57,857 nucleotides of DNA from Rhizobium aethiopicum. GTDB taxonomy: Bacteria > Pseudomonadota > Alphaproteobacteria > Rhizobiales > Rhizobiaceae. A program made the translations under genes and the position numbers. The stretch is taken from the NCBI RefSeq assembly GCF_014197535.1, contig NZ_JACIFV010000030.1, positions 1 to 57,857 on the forward strand. Direction: 5' to 3'. Shown here in pieces: positions 34,546 to 43,134 of this stretch. The notes under the pieces are model-generated. The model was not told the origin of the DNA and did not search any database. It saw only the letters and a list, made by a program, of their open reading frames with translations. Within the stretch, counting starts at the first letter, position 1. Each line of letters starts with the position of its first letter.

Positions 34546-36732
34546 ATGGACAACCCCACTGACAGCACAGGAAAATGTCCTGTAGCCCATGGCAATACGC
34601 CGCGCGGCAGAGCCAACCGCGACTGGTGGCCGAACCAGCTGAACGTGCAGATTCTTCAACACAATTCCGGCCGTGCCGACCCGATGGGCAGGGACTTCGA
34701 CTATGCCGAGGAGTTCAAGAAGCTCGATCTCGACGCGCTGAAGAAGGATCTTCACGCGCTGATGACGGATTCGCAGGACTGGTGGCCGGCCGACTTCGGT
34801 CATTACGGCGGCCTGTTCATCCGCATGGCCTGGCACAGCGCCGGCACCTATCGCATCACCGACGGCCGCGGCGGCGCCGGCCAGGGCCAGCAGCGTTTCG
34901 CACCGCTGAACTCCTGGCCTGACAATGCCAACCTCGACAAGGCTCGCCGGCTGCTCTGGCCAATCAAGCAGAAATACGGCAACCGCATCTCCTGGGCCGA
35001 CCTCCTGATTCTCACCGGCAACGTCGCGCTCGAATCGATGGGGTTCAAGACCTTCGGCTTCGCCGGCGGCCGCGCCGACGTCTGGGAGCCCGAGGAGCTC
35101 TATTGGGGCCCTGAGGGCACCTGGCTCGGCGATGAGCGCTACAGCGGCGAACGCCAGCTGGCAGAGCCGCTCGGCGCCGTGCAGATGGGCCTCATCTACG
35201 TCAACCCGGAAGGCCCGAACGGCAATCCCGACCCGGTCGCTGCGGCTCGCGACATCCGTGAAACCTTCGCTCGCATGGCAATGAACGACGAGGAAACCGT
35301 GGCATTGATCGCCGGCGGCCACACCTTCGGCAAGACCCATGGCGCAGGCGACCCGTCCTTTATCGGCGCCGAGCCGGAAGGCGGCGCGATCGAAGACCAG
35401 GGCCTTGGTTGGAAGAGCACGTTCGGCACCGGCGTCGGCAAGGACGCGATCACCGCCGGCCTCGAGGTCACCTGGTCGCAGACGCCGACCAGGTGGAGCA
35501 ACTATTTCTTCGAAAACCTCTTTGCCCACGAGTGGGAGCTGACGAAGAGCCCGGCCGGCGCGCATCAGTGGCGGGCCAAGAATGCCGAAGCCACCATTCC
35601 GGATGCTTATGAGGCGGGTAAGAAGCATGTTCCGACCATGCTGACCACCGATCTGTCGCTGCGCTTCGACCCGATCTATGAGAAGATCTCGCGCCGGTTC
35701 CTGGAAAATCCCGATCAGTTCGCCGACGCTTTCGCCCGCGCCTGGTTCAAGCTGACCCACCGCGACATGGGACCGAAGGTGCGCTACCTCGGCCCTGAAG
35801 TTCCGGCTGAAGACCTGATCTGGCAGGACGTGATCCCGGCCGTCGACCATCCGCTCGTCGACGACAAGGACATTGCCGACCTCAAGGCCAAGGTTCTCGC
35901 CACGGGCCTTTCCGTGCAGGAACTGGTCTCGACCGCCTGGGCGTCGGCCTCGACCTTCCGCGGTTCCGACAAGCGCGGCGGCGCCAATGGCGCGCGCATC
36001 CGTCTTGCCCCGCAGAAGGACTGGGAAGCCAACCAGCCGGCGCAGCTCGCCAAGGTGCTCGGTGTTCTCGAAGGCATCCAGAAGGACTTCAACGCAGCCC
36101 AGACGGGGGCTAAGAAGATCTCGCTCGCCGATCTGATCGTGCTTGCCGGTGCTGCCGGCGTCGAAAAGGCCGCGGCAGCGGGCGGCAACGCCGTCAGCGT
36201 GCCCTTCACGCCGGGCCGCATGGACGCGTCCGAAGCCCAGACCGACGCGCATTCCTTCGCGCCGCTCGAGCCCCGCATCGACGGCTTCCGCAACTATGTG
36301 AACGACAAGCGCCATCAGTTCATGAAGCCGGAAGAAGCGCTCGTCGACCGCGCCCAGCTCTTGACGCTGACCGGGCCTGAGATGACCGTCCTCGTCGGCG
36401 GCCTGCGCGTGCTGAAGGCAGGCAATCCCGAGCACGGCGTCTTCACCTCGCGCCCCGAGACACTGACGAACGACTTCTTCGTCAACCTGCTCGACATGGC
36501 CACGCAGTGGGTTCTCGCCGCCGGCAAGGACGGCGTCTATGAAGGCCGCGACCGCAAGACGGGTGCGCCTAAGTGGACCGGTACCCGCGTCGACCTGATC
36601 TTCGGCTCGCACTCGCAGCTGCGCGCCTTCGCCGAAGTCTACGGCCAGGCCGACGCCAAGCAGAAGTTCGTCAAGGACTTCGTCGCCGCCTGGAACAAGG
36701 TCATGAACGCCGACCGCTTCGACCTCGTCTGA
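34546..36732 (+). CDS. katG: Bifunctional catalase-peroxidase KatG
   Basis: A 728-residue class I haem peroxidase. The distal pocket is RMAWHSAGTYR (Arg93, Trp96, His97), the proximal His lies in GGHTFGKTHGA, and the Trp-Tyr-Met adduct tyrosine lies in LIYVNPEGPNG. The C-terminal pseudo-domain is complete (to MNADRFDLV). AAGGAGA precedes the ATG at 34546; an ATG five codons upstream overlaps that Shine-Dalgarno. It breaks down hydrogen peroxide, also important for rhizobia in nodules. It is divergent from oxyR and followed by a strong terminator. Confidence 0.97.
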   Translation: MDNPTDSTGKCPVAHGNTPRGRANRDWWPNQLNVQILQHNSGRADPMGRDFDYAEEFKKLDLDALKKDLHALMTDSQDWWPADFGHYGGLFIRMAWHSAGTYRITDGRGGAGQGQQRFAPLNSWPDNANLDKARRLLWPIKQKYGNRISWADLLILTGNVALESMGFKTFGFAGGRADVWEPEELYWGPEGTWLGDERYSGERQLAEPLGAVQMGLIYVNPEGPNGNPDPVAAARDIRETFARMAMNDEETVALIAGGHTFGKTHGAGDPSFIGAEPEGGAIEDQGLGWKSTFGTGVGKDAITAGLEVTWSQTPTRWSNYFFENLFAHEWELTKSPAGAHQWRAKNAEATIPDAYEAGKKHVPTMLTTDLSLRFDPIYEKISRRFLENPDQFADAFARAWFKLTHRDMGPKVRYLGPEVPAEDLIWQDVIPAVDHPLVDDKDIADLKAKVLATGLSVQELVSTAWASASTFRGSDKRGGANGARIRLAPQKDWEANQPAQLAKVLGVLEGIQKDFNAAQTGAKKISLADLIVLAGAAGVEKAAAAGGNAVSVPFTPGRMDASEAQTDAHSFAPLEPRIDGFRNYVNDKRHQFMKPEEALVDRAQLLTLTGPEMTVLVGGLRVLKAGNPEHGVFTSRPETLTNDFFVNLLDMATQWVLAAGKDGVYEGRDRKTGAPKWTGTRVDLIFGSHSQLRAFAEVYGQADAKQKFVKDFVAAWNKVMNADRFDLV

Positions 36733-36751
36733 TAAAGGCAGCCATTTCGGC

Positions 36752-36784
36752 CCGGGCGCGGTTTCGACCGCGCCCGGTTTTTTT
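36752..36784 (+). terminator. Intrinsic terminator of katG
   Basis: A perfect 11-bp stem, CCGGGCGCGGT / ACCGCGCCCGG, with a TTCG tetraloop is followed by seven T residues, 19 bp after the katG stop. Confidence 0.95.
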
Positions 36785-36875
36785 GTAAATGTCCTGGGGC
36801 GGCTACAACCGACCAAGCTTCCGATCCTCGCCGCACGTGATGGTTCGTGGGGCGCGGGCACCACCTATCCTTCCC

Positions 36876-37026
36876 TCATTCCTTTGACCTCAGGCTTCGT
36901 CCGAGGGATGTCACAGGGATCCAGCGCGCCCAAGTCCTTGGGCTAGGAAACTCCGTTGTTTTCAAAATAGTCATTCAGCGCGCGGACGCGCGGTGGCTGG
37001 ATTCCTGTGACAGGCACAGGAATGAG
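36876..37026. repeat. Large palindromic intergenic element
   Basis: CTCATTCCT...GATGTCACAGGGATCCAGC in the left half is matched by GCTGGATTCCTGTGACAGGCACAGGAATGAG in the right half, making an imperfect foldback of about 150 bp. The GTGACAGGCACAGGAATGAGG block is a recurrent mosaic in rhizobial intergenic DNA. The remaining sequence up to 37275 shows no gene. Confidence 0.6.
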
Positions 37027-37275
37027 GAGTGTGGGGTTAGCCTCCGGCCACTTTTCCGCAGCCGTTTCATTTTTACTCGGCGTCGTCTTCGGCCTTGTGC
37101 CGAGGATCTGCTGCCCTATCGACCGGAAGCAAGTGCTCGGGACAAGCCCGAGCTTGACGGAAGAGAGTTCAGAGGCACCACCGCCCAATCGCCCAGATCA
37201 TCCCCGCCACGCCGCACTTCTAGCCATGACCGACCCCGCATGCGATAGATGATCGACACATTTGGAGGAGTGGAC

Positions 37276-38001
37276 ATGAAGGATTTGCAAGGTAAAGTCG
37301 CGGCCATTACTGGAGCTGCCTCGGGTATTGGATTGGCGACGACCGAGGCGATCATCGCGGCGCGCGGCACGGTCGTGATGATCGATCGGGACGAGGCGGC
37401 GCTGAGTGCGGCCTGCGGCAGGCTCGGCGAGAGGGCGATCGCGCTGCCGCTCGACCTTCTGAAACCCGAGGATTGCGCCGGCCTGCTGGACGGCATTCTC
37501 TCGAAGGCCGGCCAGCTCGACATCTTCCATGCCAATGCCGGCACCTATATCGGCGGGGATCTGGCGGATGCCGACCTCGATGCGATCGACCGCATGCTCA
37601 ATCTGAACGTCAACGTGGTCATCAAGAACGTCCGGACGGTCATGCCGCACATGATCGAGAGAGGGACGGGAGACATCATCGTCACCAGTTCGGTCGCGGG
37701 CCATGCCCCGGTCCCGTGGGAGCCGGTCTATTCGCCTTCGAAATGGGCGATGCATTGCTTCGTCCAGACCATGCGGCGGCAGCTCCTCAAGAACGGCATC
37801 CGCGTGGGGTCCGTCTCGCCCGGACCTGTCAGCAGCGCTCTGCTGAAAGACTGGCCTGCGGAAAACCTGCGCAAAGCACGCGAGGCAGGCGCCTTGATCG
37901 AACCGCGAGACGTCGCCGAAGCCGTGCTCTTCATGTTGACCCGGCCGCGCAACGTGACGATCCGCGACGTGGTGATCCTGCCGAGCGCCTTCGACATCTG
38001 A
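37276..38001 (+). CDS. SDR-family oxidoreductase
   Basis: A 241-residue classical SDR: TGAASGIG near residues 12-19, NAG motif (HANAGTYIGG) near 88, catalytic Ser in TSSVAG and YSPSKWAM (Tyr-x3-Lys) near 158-162. It resembles ribitol/D-arabinitol-type polyol dehydrogenases in its N-terminal half and in RVGSVSPGPVSSALL. The ATG at 37276 follows GGAGGAGT. It stands alone, preceded by a palindromic element. Confidence 0.88.
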   Translation: MKDLQGKVAAITGAASGIGLATTEAIIAARGTVVMIDRDEAALSAACGRLGERAIALPLDLLKPEDCAGLLDGILSKAGQLDIFHANAGTYIGGDLADADLDAIDRMLNLNVNVVIKNVRTVMPHMIERGTGDIIVTSSVAGHAPVPWEPVYSPSKWAMHCFVQTMRRQLLKNGIRVGSVSPGPVSSALLKDWPAENLRKAREAGALIEPRDVAEAVLFMLTRPRNVTIRDVVILPSAFDI

Positions 38002-38096
38002 TATGAGTGAAGGCAGTGTGGATTCCTCTCCGTATAAACCGGCTGCGTGAAGAGGCGGATAGTGCGTGCCGAAACGCCGGCTGAAGCTCTCCGGGG

Positions 38097-38507
38097 CTAC
38101 CGCCCGGTCGTCCAATTCTCGACGCGCAGGCCATCCACGCGCCGGAACTCCCCGACGTTGTTCGTAATAAGAACAAGGTCCCGCGTCTTCGCCTGCGCGG
38201 CTAACAGCACATCATAAGGACCGATCGGTGTTCCCTTTGCCGCCAACGCCGCGCGGATCTCTCCAGCGGCCAGCGCATCCTCGCGCTCGAAACCGACGGT
38301 CGGGAAATCCGCCATGAACAGGCGCAGGGTTTCGAGATTGTAGGAAATTTTCGCGCTCTTGTAGGCGCCGTAATAGAGCTCGTGCAGGACGATGCTCGAC
38401 AGCCCGATCGATCCCTCGTCGCTGTCCATGACGTGGGCGAGCAGCATGTCGGACTTCCGGCCGATCAGAGCGATCACCGCATTGGTATCGATGAGATGAG
38501 TGATCAC
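38097..38507 (-). CDS. vapC: VapC-type PIN-domain toxin
   Basis: A 136-residue PIN-domain ribonuclease. The N-terminal acidic residue lies in MITHLIDTNAVIALIG, the central Glu in SSIVLHELYYGAYKS, and the later Asp in GTPIGPYDVLLAAQA, followed by LVLITNN. These form the Mg-binding active site of VapC, which cleaves tRNA or rRNA. It overlaps vapB by 4 bp and is transcribed second, as in standard vapBC operons. It probably stabilises the plasmid or responds to stress. Confidence 0.93.
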   Translation of the reverse strand: MITHLIDTNAVIALIGRKSDMLLAHVMDSDEGSIGLSSIVLHELYYGAYKSAKISYNLETLRLFMADFPTVGFEREDALAAGEIRAALAAKGTPIGPYDVLLAAQAKTRDLVLITNNVGEFRRVDGLRVENWTTGR

Positions 38508-38764
38508 TTGAACAAGTCCTGAAGGCCAGTTCTCTCCTGATCTTCTGGCTGCTCACGTCCCTCCGCCATGAAATCGTCGCTGAGGCCGCGCTCCAGGGCG
38601 CTGCGCAACGAGGCCCAGCGGCCGCCGTGATCGGTCCGCGGCCGCAGAATGATCGCATCGCCTTCCCGTGTCACTTCCACCTGATCGACGTCGAAGCGAA
38701 ACTCCTTCGGCAGCCGGACGGCCTGCGAATTGCCGGATTGAAAGACGCGCGCATATTGCGGCAT
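38504..38764 (-). CDS. vapB: VapB-type antitoxin (AbrB-like)
   Basis: An 86-residue antitoxin. The AbrB/SpoVT swapped-hairpin domain reads YARVFQSGNSQAVRLPKEFRFDVDQVEVTREGDAIILRP, and the C-terminal toxin-binding tail follows. The ATG at 38764 gives the standard start MPQYARVF; the frame is open 21 codons upstream. VapB neutralises VapC and with it represses the promoter. An A/T-rich stretch with TATATA repeats (38786-38804) lies just upstream and probably contains the promoter/operator. Confidence 0.92.
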   Translation of the reverse strand: MPQYARVFQSGNSQAVRLPKEFRFDVDQVEVTREGDAIILRPRTDHGGRWASLRSALERGLSDDFMAEGREQPEDQERTGLQDLFK

Positions 38765-38839
38765 AGAGAACGCTCCACGGATCGTATATATAGTTATGTA
38801 TATACGCGGCTGGCGGCACTCATGCAAGAAGCCGTTCCG

Positions 38840-39397
38840 CTAGCGAGGCAGAATGCCGAAAGGCGAGAGCGTCAGCAGATCGGGATCATCGGTCGCCGTC
38901 GCTTTCGCCACTTGGGCATGGCTCATGCTGTAGCCGTAGGCAAGGACGCGGACACCGTCGATCATGAAGAACTGCGCCTGGTCCAAGCCGGGCCGCAGGC
39001 TGCCCGTTACGGTGACGGGCTCGTACATTCTTTCGAGGTGCAGAGGCTCCTGCGGAACGACGCGGACCAGCTGATTGGGCGGAGGGGAAGGCATGTGGCT
39101 GCAGGCTCCGGCCCAGGGGACCAGCATGAATTCGTAGACGAGATCACCATCCTGGTCGACCGGCAGCACGAAGCCCGTCAATGCGACGGGCTGGCCTTCG
39201 TCATGCCAGGCAAGCGTTTCGCCCTGCGGGCCGCTGACCGTCTTGCCCGACAGCGGCATTGTCGCCTTGGTCTGTTCGGCCGGCCGCAAAGCGCTCCAGA
39301 AGATGGGCTGGGCTGCGGCAAAGGCATCGGAAACCGGCGGTGCGGAAGCAAATGCCAGCACCCCGAACATCAGGCGAAACAGTCTGTGCTTCATCAT
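38840..39397 (-). CDS. DUF3299-type exported protein
   Basis: A 185-residue protein with an N-terminal signal peptide (MMKHRLFRLMFGVLAFASA... to about residue 27). The body shows GQPVALTGFVLPVDQDGDLVYEFMLVPWAGACSHMPSPPPNQLVRV, matching the DUF3299 family of periplasmic proteins with conserved Cys/His/Pro residues (GACSHMPSPPPNQ). Function is unknown; relatives sit near metal or export genes. Adjacent genes give no clear clue. Confidence 0.8.
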   Translation of the reverse strand: MMKHRLFRLMFGVLAFASAPPVSDAFAAAQPIFWSALRPAEQTKATMPLSGKTVSGPQGETLAWHDEGQPVALTGFVLPVDQDGDLVYEFMLVPWAGACSHMPSPPPNQLVRVVPQEPLHLERMYEPVTVTGSLRPGLDQAQFFMIDGVRVLAYGYSMSHAQVAKATATDDPDLLTLSPFGILPR

Positions 39398-39486
39398 CGC
39401 GTCTCCCGTGGCCGGCCGTTTCGGCGACCTGCCGCTGCCGCGGATGCTACTCCTGATTTCGCTCGGCCGTCCATCCGCTTTCCCTC

Positions 39487-39627
39487 GGCGCAAAGGATTT
39501 CCTGACCAAGCCCTTCGAGGCGATCCAGGCGGTGCTGCGCATCTTCAACCTGCTCGAAACTCGCATCCTGACGCTGGAACTCACGGGCTGGCGACGCCGA
39601 AATCGGACCGCCCCCAGGGACGATTGA
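39487..39627 (+). pseudogene. C-terminal remnant of a response-regulator receiver domain
   Basis: The plus frame reads GAKDFLTKPFEAIQAVLRIFNLLETRIL, the end of a CheY-like receiver domain including the conserved Lys-Pro (TKPF), as found in response regulators that continue into an HD-GYP or other output. No start, no phosphoacceptor Asp and no output domain are present, and the frame ends in a stop at 39625. It is a small leftover. Confidence 0.6.
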
Positions 39628-39666
39628 TCGCCTCCACTCGACGTCCGAAAGCGCGCCGATTTCAGG

Positions 39667-40239
39667 TCAGGGATTGACCCAGCGGCAAGAAGAGAGGGCA
39701 CCGGCTTCGTCATAACAGAACAGCGCGCGACGATTGTCCTGCTGCCGCAGCTGGAACCAATCCAGCGTCCAGGCCCGGAAGATCAAGACGCCAAAGCGCG
39801 TCTTCCCCTCGGCCTCATCCGCAGGCTCTGCCGCGTCGATCATTTCGAAGGCGCGCTCGTCCCCGGGCGGGCCGCCCGCATAGGCCATCCGCGTCCGCGC
39901 GGGCAGCCTGCCCCACGCGGCATTAGCACCTCCGCTTCCCGGCCCATGAAGCTCGACCGCCCCTTGAAGCCGAAGCTGCAGCCGGCTCTCGGCGCTAAAG
40001 CCGAGGATCGTGACGCGGGGATTGACTGAAAGTTCCAGCCATTTGGAGCTGCGCGTATCCGTATGAAATTCGAGACACCGCGCCGACCTATCGGCCGCAC
40101 GCAGCACGACCATGCGCGCCTGCGGCTTCGCCTCGGTATCGACGGAGCAGAGGCTCACATAGCGGAAACCCGACTGCGGATCCGCCGCAGCCGTTTCCAG
40201 CTCCGCCCATGCCGAGGCATCGATGTCAGTCAGATCCAC
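39667..40239 (-). CDS. Pyridoxamine 5'-phosphate oxidase-like flavin-binding protein
   Basis: About 190 residues of the PNPOx-like split-barrel family: RYVSLCSVDTEAKPQARMVVLRAADRSARCLEFHTDTRSSKWLELSVNPRVTILGF holds the FMN-binding RxVxL and T/S-x-x-SxK pattern, and the C terminus reads RAWTLDWFQLRQQDNRRALF. No ATG precedes the homologous region; the GTG at 40239, 11 bp after the SDR stop, is the likeliest start. It probably forms an operon with the upstream SDR (40250-40954). Such proteins reduce or bind flavin, haem or F420-like cofactors; activity here is not known. Confidence 0.7.
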   Translation of the reverse strand: MDLTDIDASAWAELETAAADPQSGFRYVSLCSVDTEAKPQARMVVLRAADRSARCLEFHTDTRSSKWLELSVNPRVTILGFSAESRLQLRLQGAVELHGPGSGGANAAWGRLPARTRMAYAGGPPGDERAFEMIDAAEPADEAEGKTRFGVLIFRAWTLDWFQLRQQDNRRALFCYDEAGALSSCRWVNP

Positions 40240-40249
40240 CGGCAGTCGC

Positions 40250-40954
40250 TCAGACGGAACGGGCGATGCCGCCGTCGACGCGGATGTTCTGGCCGGTGAT
40301 GTAGCCCGCACCTTCCGACAGGAGGAAGGCGATGGTGGCGGCGATTTCATCGCTCGTGCCGTAGCGGCCCATCGGAACGCTGTCGCGCCGCTCGTCGGTC
40401 GCGGGCAGGCTGTCGATCCAGCCGGGCAGGACGTTGTTCATGCGGATGTTCTTGGCCGCATAGGTGTCGGCGAAGATTTTGGTGAAGCTTGCCAGTCCCG
40501 CCCGGGCGACCGCAGAGGTCGGGAACATCGGCGAAGGCTCGAAGGCCCATGCCGTCGAAATGTTAACGATCGCACCGCCGTGCTGGGCTTCCATGATCGG
40601 CGTCACCAGACGGGTCGGCCGCACGGCGCTGAGGAAATACACCTCCATGCCCTTGTGCCAGTCCTCGTCTGAAATTTCGAGGATCGGCGCACGCGGGCCG
40701 TGACCGGCGGAATTGACCAGCGCGTCGATCCGCCCCCATCGCTCCATCGCCAGATCGACGAGCCGCTTCAGGTCGTCGTTCGACTGGTTCGAGCCGGTGA
40801 CGCCGACGCCGCCGAGCTCATTTGCCAGCGCCTCTCCCTTGCCGGAGGAAGAGAGAACAGCGACGCGATAGCCGTCCGCGGCGAGCCTCCTGGCGGCCGC
40901 CGCCCCCATGCCGGACCCGCCGGCGGTGATGAGAGCGACTTTTCCTTCAGACAT
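40250..40954 (-). CDS. SDR-family protein with altered catalytic residues
   Basis: A 234-residue SDR: MSEGKVALITAGGSGMGAAAARRLA is the cofactor site, NSAGHGP the NAG-like motif, and VDGGIARSV the C terminus. Where classical SDRs have Tyr-x3-Lys, this protein reads FPTSAVARAGLASFTK, so Tyr and Lys appear to be replaced by Ser and Arg. Some SDR subfamilies have this pattern and lack normal dehydrogenase chemistry. It is divergent from the LysR gene at 41055, with 100 bp between starts. Confidence 0.85.
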   Translation of the reverse strand: MSEGKVALITAGGSGMGAAAARRLAADGYRVAVLSSSGKGEALANELGGVGVTGSNQSNDDLKRLVDLAMERWGRIDALVNSAGHGPRAPILEISDEDWHKGMEVYFLSAVRPTRLVTPIMEAQHGGAIVNISTAWAFEPSPMFPTSAVARAGLASFTKIFADTYAAKNIRMNNVLPGWIDSLPATDERRDSVPMGRYGTSDEIAATIAFLLSEGAGYITGQNIRVDGGIARSV

Positions 40955-41054
40955 TGAAACCTCCGATAGCTGATTTTGCGCAGCATTATGGCAGATGCTG
41001 ATGGGACTTTCGCGCGAGAAAGAAAGCTGCCAGACTGTAGAAAATCTACTGGAT

Positions 41055-41936
41055 ATGCCGATGAACCAATCCCGCCGCACGCTGCCGTCCCTCAATGCCC
41101 TGCGCGCCTTCGAGGTTTCCGGCCGCAGGCTGAATTTCCGCGCCGCCGCCGAAGAACTGGGCGTCACGCAGGGCGCGGTCGCGCAGCAGGTTCGCGCGCT
41201 GGAGGATCAGCTCGGCCTCAGGCTGTTCCAACGCCTTGCCCGCGGCCTTGCGCTCACTGCCTATGGCACGGCCTATCTGGCGGACGTGACCCGCGCCTTC
41301 GATACGCTTGCCGAAGCAACCGCGCGGCTTCTCGACCGGCCGGAAATGGTAACGATCACCGCCACCCCCACGGTCGCCACCAGGCTGTTGATCCCGCGGC
41401 TCGCCGAGCTCTACGCGGCCCTTCCCGACATCGATCTGAGGACGGTCGCCACCGAGGCGCTCGCCGATTTCGACCGCGACCAAGTAGACATCGCGGTGCG
41501 CCTCACCCGCCCGCCTTTTCCGGCAAACCTGCAGGCGCAACTGCTGTTTCGCCAGGAACTTGTGGCGGTCGCAAGCCCGCATCTGGTCAAGGGCCTGACC
41601 TTGCCCCTAAGCGGCGAACAGCTTCGCAAACTGCCGCTTCTGCATGACTCGCACGATCACTGGCCGGTATTCCTGCGCACGCGCGAGAAGCTGCCCGGCG
41701 CGGCCTTCAACCATACGACCCTGGCGCTTGACGCCGCACTCGCCGGCCAGGGCGTCGTGCTCGCCTGCCGGGCTTTCGTCATGGCCGATCTCGAGGCCGG
41801 ACGGCTGGTGCGGGTGACTGATGCGACGGCGACCATTGGACCCGATTATTACCTCATGCGCAAGCGCTCGTCATCGCCGCGAAAGGCTGTGGACGCGGTC
41901 TGGGACTGGTGTGCGACGCAGTTGCCGCTCTCCTGA
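41055..41936 (+). CDS. LysR-family regulator (GcvA-like)
   Basis: A 293-residue LysR protein. The DNA-binding domain LPSLNALRAFEVSGRRLNFRAAAEELGVTQGAVAQQVRALEDQLGLRLFQR and the effector domain (MVTITATPTVATRLLIPRL) place it in the GcvA/AmpR subgroup. The start at 41055 or the ATG two codons later fits the family; the frame is open 20 codons upstream. It probably regulates the divergent SDR/PNPOx-like pair. Confidence 0.88.
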   Translation: MPMNQSRRTLPSLNALRAFEVSGRRLNFRAAAEELGVTQGAVAQQVRALEDQLGLRLFQRLARGLALTAYGTAYLADVTRAFDTLAEATARLLDRPEMVTITATPTVATRLLIPRLAELYAALPDIDLRTVATEALADFDRDQVDIAVRLTRPPFPANLQAQLLFRQELVAVASPHLVKGLTLPLSGEQLRKLPLLHDSHDHWPVFLRTREKLPGAAFNHTTLALDAALAGQGVVLACRAFVMADLEAGRLVRVTDATATIGPDYYLMRKRSSSPRKAVDAVWDWCATQLPLS

Positions 41937-41986
41937 AGCGCCGCGTCGGCCGGCTAAGAGTGGCTCGCTGCTGCTCTTTCTGCCGC

Positions 41987-42826
41987 TCAGACCATCGACG
42001 TGATGATGCGATCGAACATCCGGTCGCTCAGCCAGCGGCGCAGCCACAAGACCGGACCTGCCATGTAGCCGGTATGATACCGGGTCTTTGGCCTGGCTGC
42101 GGTGATGGCTTTCAGAATGGTGGCCGCCACGACGGCGGGGTCCGACAGCCGTGAGCCGGAATAGATTTCATGCATGCTGGCTGCGGCATTGTTGGCGGCC
42201 TTGGCATAGGCGCCGCCGCCTGATGTCTTCCTGAGATTGTTGGCGGCGATATGTCCCCATTCCGTTTTGACACCGCCCGGCTCGACGATGACGACGTCTA
42301 TCCCGAAGGCTTTGGTTTCCAGGCGAAGCGTGTCCGACCAGCCCTCGAGTGCATGCTTCGTCGCATGATACCAGCCGCCGAACGGCGTGTAGATTTTGCC
42401 GCCAATCGAGGTGATGTTGACGATTTTTCCGAACTTGTTCTCGCGCATTTTGGGGAGCACGAGTTGCGTCAGCCGGGCAAGCCCGAAGAGGTTGACCTCG
42501 AACTGCCGGCGGCCTTCGTCAACCGGGACATCTTCGATCGCCCCGTAGGAGCCGTAACCGGCATTGTTGATGAGAATATCGATCGAGCCGCATTCCGCGA
42601 CGATGCGTTCGAGCGCCGCCATGATCTCCTCGTCCTTGGTGAGATCCAGCGGGATCGCGACGGCGCCGCCCTGCGCGAGTTCCTGCATCTGCTCGACGCG
42701 GCGCGCGGCGACGTAGACCCGGTAACCCTCCTGTAGCAGTTTCCGGGTCGTGGCATTGCCGATGCCGGACGAGGCACCGGTGATCAAAGCGGTTTTTTTC
42801 TGGGCGGTATTGGATGAGATAGCCAT
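41987..42826 (-). CDS. SDR-family oxidoreductase
   Basis: A 279-residue classical SDR: TALITGASSGIGNATTRKL, NNAGYGSYG, NITSIGG with the catalytic Ser, and YHATKHALEG (Tyr-x3-Lys). The C-terminal part VDIVIVEPGGVKTEW fits the short-chain retinol-dehydrogenase-like group. The ATG at 42826 is preferred over the longer open frame because it starts directly before the cofactor-binding strand. It is divergent from the TetR gene, and the 308-bp gap holds direct repeats likely bound by that regulator. Confidence 0.88.
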   Translation of the reverse strand: MAISSNTAQKKTALITGASSGIGNATTRKLLQEGYRVYVAARRVEQMQELAQGGAVAIPLDLTKDEEIMAALERIVAECGSIDILINNAGYGSYGAIEDVPVDEGRRQFEVNLFGLARLTQLVLPKMRENKFGKIVNITSIGGKIYTPFGGWYHATKHALEGWSDTLRLETKAFGIDVVIVEPGGVKTEWGHIAANNLRKTSGGGAYAKAANNAAASMHEIYSGSRLSDPAVVAATILKAITAARPKTRYHTGYMAGPVLWLRRWLSDRMFDRIITSMV

Positions 42827-43048
42827 GACAGCACCTTCAGTTGATGGAATGGGTCGGCGGGCCACGTCGGACTGACGGCCTCGCCAGTCGGTTAGTTTTG
42901 GAAGTCGGTGGAGAAGGCTCCGGGTTTGCCCGGTGTCGCCGTTACGCAATCTCTGCGGGCGAGCAAAAACCGGATGAGTTCCCGGGCAAAGCCGGACGAT
43001 GTGTCTGTGTTCAGCCAGTTCTTCGACATCGCAGTTCTTTGCATCCTA

Positions 43049-43105
43049 TTTTGAACAGTGTTAAGATGCATATATAGACGTCAATTTGAACGCTGTATAG
43101 ATGTA
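43049..43105. promoter_or_regulatory. Direct repeats between SDR and TetR genes (candidate operator)
   Basis: Two related 22-bp blocks, 43049-43070 (TTTTGAACAGTGTTAAGATG...) and 43084-43105 (ATTTGAACGCTGTATAGATG...), are 35 bp apart. They share TTGAAC, CTGT/GTGT and AGATG at the same internal spacing and lie just before the TetR start at 43135. They could be TetR operator copies covering both divergent promoters. Confidence 0.5.
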
Positions 43106-43134
43106 CGTGCGAAAAAAAATTTTGGAGCGCTGGA

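Noticed and set aside
34423..36864. A very long open frame (about 813 codons) antisense to katG
   Set aside because: It is the mirror of a highly biased GC-rich coding sequence. Its amino-acid make-up is low-quality and katG on the other strand is certain.
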